Below, piece after piece: positions 38,891 through 41,107 of a DNA stretch of 41,107 nt (positions are counted from its first letter, which is position 1; each line of letters opens with the position of its first letter). The position numbers and the translations under genes are program-made. The notes beneath the pieces are model-generated. The model was not told the origin of the DNA. It saw nothing but the letters and a program-made list of their open reading frames with translations, and made no database searches. The stretch is from Lichenicola sp964249915 (lineage in GTDB: Bacteria > Pseudomonadota > Alphaproteobacteria > Acetobacterales > Acetobacteraceae): positions 1 through 41,107 of the forward strand of contig CAXUEL010000008.1 in NCBI GenBank assembly GCA_964249915.1, read 5' to 3'.

Positions 38891-40837
38891 ATGGCGCCAC
38901 TCGACGACGTTTTCACGCTTGCGACCGCCATGCGCGACGAACGGCGCGAAACCGAGATGAGTCTCGCCGAGTACCTCGACCTGTGTGCCGCCGACCCGTC
39001 CTGCTACGCCAGCGCGTCCGAGCGCATGCTCAAGGCGATCGGCGAGCCGGTGCCGATCGACACCTCCAAGGACACGCGCCTCGCCCGCGTGTTCATGAAC
39101 CGCACCATACGCACCTATCCGGCCTTCTCCGACTTCCACGGCATGGAGGAAACGATCGAGCGGATCGTCGGCTTCTTCCGCCACGCCGCCCAGGGGCTGG
39201 AGGAGCGCAAGCAGATCCTCTACCTGCTGGGCCCGGTCGGCGGCGGCAAGTCGTCGCTCGGCGAGCGGCTCAAGACCCTGATGGAGCGCGAGCCGATCTA
39301 CGTGCTCAAGGCCGGCAAGCAGCTGAGCCCGGTGTTCGAGTCCCCGCTCGGCCTGTTCGACGTGGAGCGCATGGGCCCGAGCCTGATGCAGCGCTACAAC
39401 ATCCCGCGCCGCGTGCTGACCGGGATCGCCAGCCCCTGGGCGTTGAAGCGACTGGAGGAGTTCGACGGCGACCTGTCGCGCTTCCGCGTGGTCAAGCTGC
39501 ATCCCTCCAAGCTGCGCCAGATCGGCATCGCCAAGACCGAGCCGGGCGATGACAACAACCAGGACGTGTCCGCCCTCGTCGGCAAGGTCGACATCCGCCA
39601 GCTCGAGACGCACAGCCAGAACGACCCGGACGCCTACGGCTTCTCCGGCGGCCTCAACCGCGCCAACCAGGGGCTGCTCGAGTTCGTCGAAATGTTCAAG
39701 GCGCCGATCAAGATGCTGCATCCGCTGCTCACCGCGACGCAGGAGGGCAACTACGTCGGCACCGAGAACATCGGCTCGATCCCGTTCACCGGCATGATCC
39801 TGGCCCATTCCAACGAGGCGGAATGGCAGAGCTTCCGCAACAACCGCACCAACGAGGCCTTCCTCGACCGGGTCTGCGTGATCAAGGTGCCGTACTGCCT
39901 GCGCGCCACCGAGGAAACGCGCATCTACGAGAAGCTGATTCGCTCCTCGGCGCTGGGCGAGGCGCCGTGCGCGCCCAACACCTTCCAGATGCTCGCCCGC
40001 TTCGCCGTGCTGTCTCGCCTCAAGCCGCATCCCAATTCGTCGCAGTTCGCCAAGATGCGCGTCTACGACGGCGAGAACATCCGCGAGACCGATCCCAAGG
40101 CCAAGACCATGCAGGAGTACCGCGACGCCGCCGGCGTCGACGAGGGCATGGACGGCGTGTCGACCCGGTTCGCCTTCAAGGTGCTGTCCGCCACCTTCAA
40201 CCACGACTCCAGCGAGATCGCGGCCGACCCGGTGCACCTGATGTACGTGCTGGAGCAGGCGGTGCGTCGCGAGCAGTTCCCGCCGGAGGTCGAGGCCGGC
40301 TACCTCGCGGTGCTGAAGTCCGAGCTCGCCGGACGCTATGCCGAGTTCGTCGGCAACGAGATCCAGAAGGCCTACCTGGAAAGCTACCACGACTACGGCC
40401 AGAACCTGTTCGATCGCTATCTCGACTACGCCGATGCCTGGATCGAGGACCAGGACTTCAAGGATCCCGACACCGGCCAGATGATGAGCCGCGACCTGTT
40501 GAACGCCGAGCTGACCAAGATCGAGAAGCCCGCCGGGATCGCCAACCCGAAGGACTTCCGCAACGAGGTGGTGAAGTTCTCGCTGCGCGCGCGCGCCAAC
40601 AACGGCGGGCGCAACCCGTCCTGGAACTCCTACGAGAAGATCCGCGACGTGATCGAGAAGCGGATGTTCTCCCAGGTGGAGGACCTGCTGCCGGTGATCA
40701 GCTTCGGCTCCAAGAAGGACGGCGACACCGAGACCAAGCACGGCCAGTTCGTCGAGCGCATGGTGTCGCGCGGCTACACCGAGCGGCAGGTGCGCCGGCT
40801 GGTCGAGTGGTATATGCGCGTCAAGCAGTCGGCCTGA
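38891..40837 (+). CDS. prkA: PrkA serine protein kinase / AAA+ protein
   Basis: 648 residues from the ATG at 38891, with GGGGAGAG six bases upstream. The N-terminal PrkA AAA domain has ILYLLGPVGGGKSSLGERLK (P-loop at residues 114-121), LKAGKQLSPVFESPLGLFDV, DVSALVGKVDIRQLETHSQN, SGGLNRANQGLLEFVEMFKA, TATQEGNYVGTENIGSIPFT and ILAHSNEAEWQSFRNNRTNE. The C-terminal kinase-like domain contains VDEGMDGVSTRFAFKVLSAT, NFRNEVVKF-type FRNEVVKFSLRARANNGGRN and ends YTERQVRRLVEWYMRVKQSA. Known members respond to starvation and are encoded beside yeaH (DUF444) and often spoVR. The length and motifs are full. The DUF444 gene follows 19 bases downstream. Confidence 0.94.
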   Translation: MAPLDDVFTLATAMRDERRETEMSLAEYLDLCAADPSCYASASERMLKAIGEPVPIDTSKDTRLARVFMNRTIRTYPAFSDFHGMEETIERIVGFFRHAAQGLEERKQILYLLGPVGGGKSSLGERLKTLMEREPIYVLKAGKQLSPVFESPLGLFDVERMGPSLMQRYNIPRRVLTGIASPWALKRLEEFDGDLSRFRVVKLHPSKLRQIGIAKTEPGDDNNQDVSALVGKVDIRQLETHSQNDPDAYGFSGGLNRANQGLLEFVEMFKAPIKMLHPLLTATQEGNYVGTENIGSIPFTGMILAHSNEAEWQSFRNNRTNEAFLDRVCVIKVPYCLRATEETRIYEKLIRSSALGEAPCAPNTFQMLARFAVLSRLKPHPNSSQFAKMRVYDGENIRETDPKAKTMQEYRDAAGVDEGMDGVSTRFAFKVLSATFNHDSSEIAADPVHLMYVLEQAVRREQFPPEVEAGYLAVLKSELAGRYAEFVGNEIQKAYLESYHDYGQNLFDRYLDYADAWIEDQDFKDPDTGQMMSRDLLNAELTKIEKPAGIANPKDFRNEVVKFSLRARANNGGRNPSWNSYEKIRDVIEKRMFSQVEDLLPVISFGSKKDGDTETKHGQFVERMVSRGYTERQVRRLVEWYMRVKQSA

Positions 40838-40856
40838 CGAGCGGATGACCTGACGC

Positions 40857-41107
40857 GTGGACATCATCGACCGCCGGCCCAACCCGCACGGCAAGAACCT
40901 GGAAAACCGCAGGCGCGTCCTGGTCCGGGCGCGCGAGGCGGTGCAGCGCGCCGCCCGCGACGCGGTCGCCTCGGGCAAGCTGCGCGAGGTCGGGCAGGAG
41001 CGCGCGATCTCGATCCCGTCCGACGCGCTGCACGAGCCGAGCCTGCACCGCGTGTTCTCGTCCGGCGTGCGCGACGTCGTGCTGTCCGGTAACAAGGTGT
41101 TCTCGCC
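40857..41107 (+). CDS. yeaH: YeaH/DUF444 family protein, 3' part cut by window edge
   Basis: The frame opens at a GTG at 40857 and is still open at the right edge (83 complete codons). It reads VDIIDRRPNPHGKNLENRRR, VLVRAREAVQRAARDAVASG, KLREVGQERAISIPSDALHE and PSLHRVFSSGVRDVVLSGNK. 'iiDRR.n..gKs..NRqRf..R.....k.av...i......d......i.ip..di.EP.f......g....v..Gn' is the DUF444 N-terminus. Members contain a later VWA domain and are co-transcribed with prkA in the nutrient-stress response. The gene begins 19 bases after the prkA stop and is surely in the same operon. Confidence 0.9.
   Translation, partial: MDIIDRRPNPHGKNLENRRRVLVRAREAVQRAARDAVASGKLREVGQERAISIPSDALHEPSLHRVFSSGVRDVVLSGNKVFS

Noticed and set aside
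38762..41095. 777-codon minus-strand open frame opposite prkA
   Set aside because: Leu/Val/His/Gly-rich shadow; prkA on the plus strand has a full domain set and ribosome site.

Overview
The window is GC-rich DNA of an alphaproteobacterium, most likely Acetobacteraceae/Rhodospirillales. This is inferred from the gene content and order (dacC-type carboxypeptidase, tmk, holB, metG, tatD, PhnP-like hydrolase, then prkA and yeaH) and from the AGAGC-type intergenic hairpins; no marker gene was searched. It is a scaffold join rather than finished sequence, because a run of 100 N at 17711-17810 is flanked by an exact 55-base duplication.

Region 1 (1-1184): the 5' part of an exported LprI-like gene on the minus strand runs off the left edge. 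A 634-base non-coding stretch follows, with a hexanucleotide repeat, a 17-bp dyad and an AT-rich island that probably controls the next genes.

Region 2 (1185-24317): a compact contractile-tail phage structural cluster, almost entirely on the plus strand. Two small regulators come first: an HTH protein and a protein resembling the DUF6456/GafZ type. A well-formed sigma70-type promoter comes next, with a strong intrinsic terminator about 20 bases beyond the expected transcription start. This is the layout of a phage late operon opened by an antiterminator. The packaging and head genes are terS, terL (its P-loop interrupted by a mini-intein with class 3 features), portal, scaffold, capsid and connectors. 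The tail genes are a terminator-like protein fused to a GH99/WbsX-like glycosidase domain, sheath, tube, a chaperone with a textbook -1 frameshift site, a short tape-measure candidate, hub, spike, wedge, baseplate J, a gp48-like protein with a glycan-binding-type tail, and a glycine-rich fibre. A convergent glycosyltransferase closes the block. No integrase, repressor, replication, lysis or capsid protease gene is visible, so the block is a defective prophage, a partly seen prophage, or a domesticated gene-transfer-agent-like particle.

Region 3 (24402-30523): mostly minus-strand envelope genes. These are an SGNH hydrolase, undecaprenyl-diphosphatase (uppP), a lone MlaD-type MCE protein, an ATP-grasp enzyme, a DedA/VTT membrane protein and an AsmA-family protein.

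Region 4 (30694-38574): a tightly packed, often overlapping plus-strand series. It runs from cell-wall genes (MltB-like transglycosylase, RlpA, D,D-carboxypeptidase) into housekeeping genes (tmk, holB, metG, tatD, PhnP-like MBL hydrolase) and probably works as one operon.

Region 5 (38575-41107): a 316-base leader, then prkA and the start of yeaH, the conserved stress-kinase pair, cut by the right edge.
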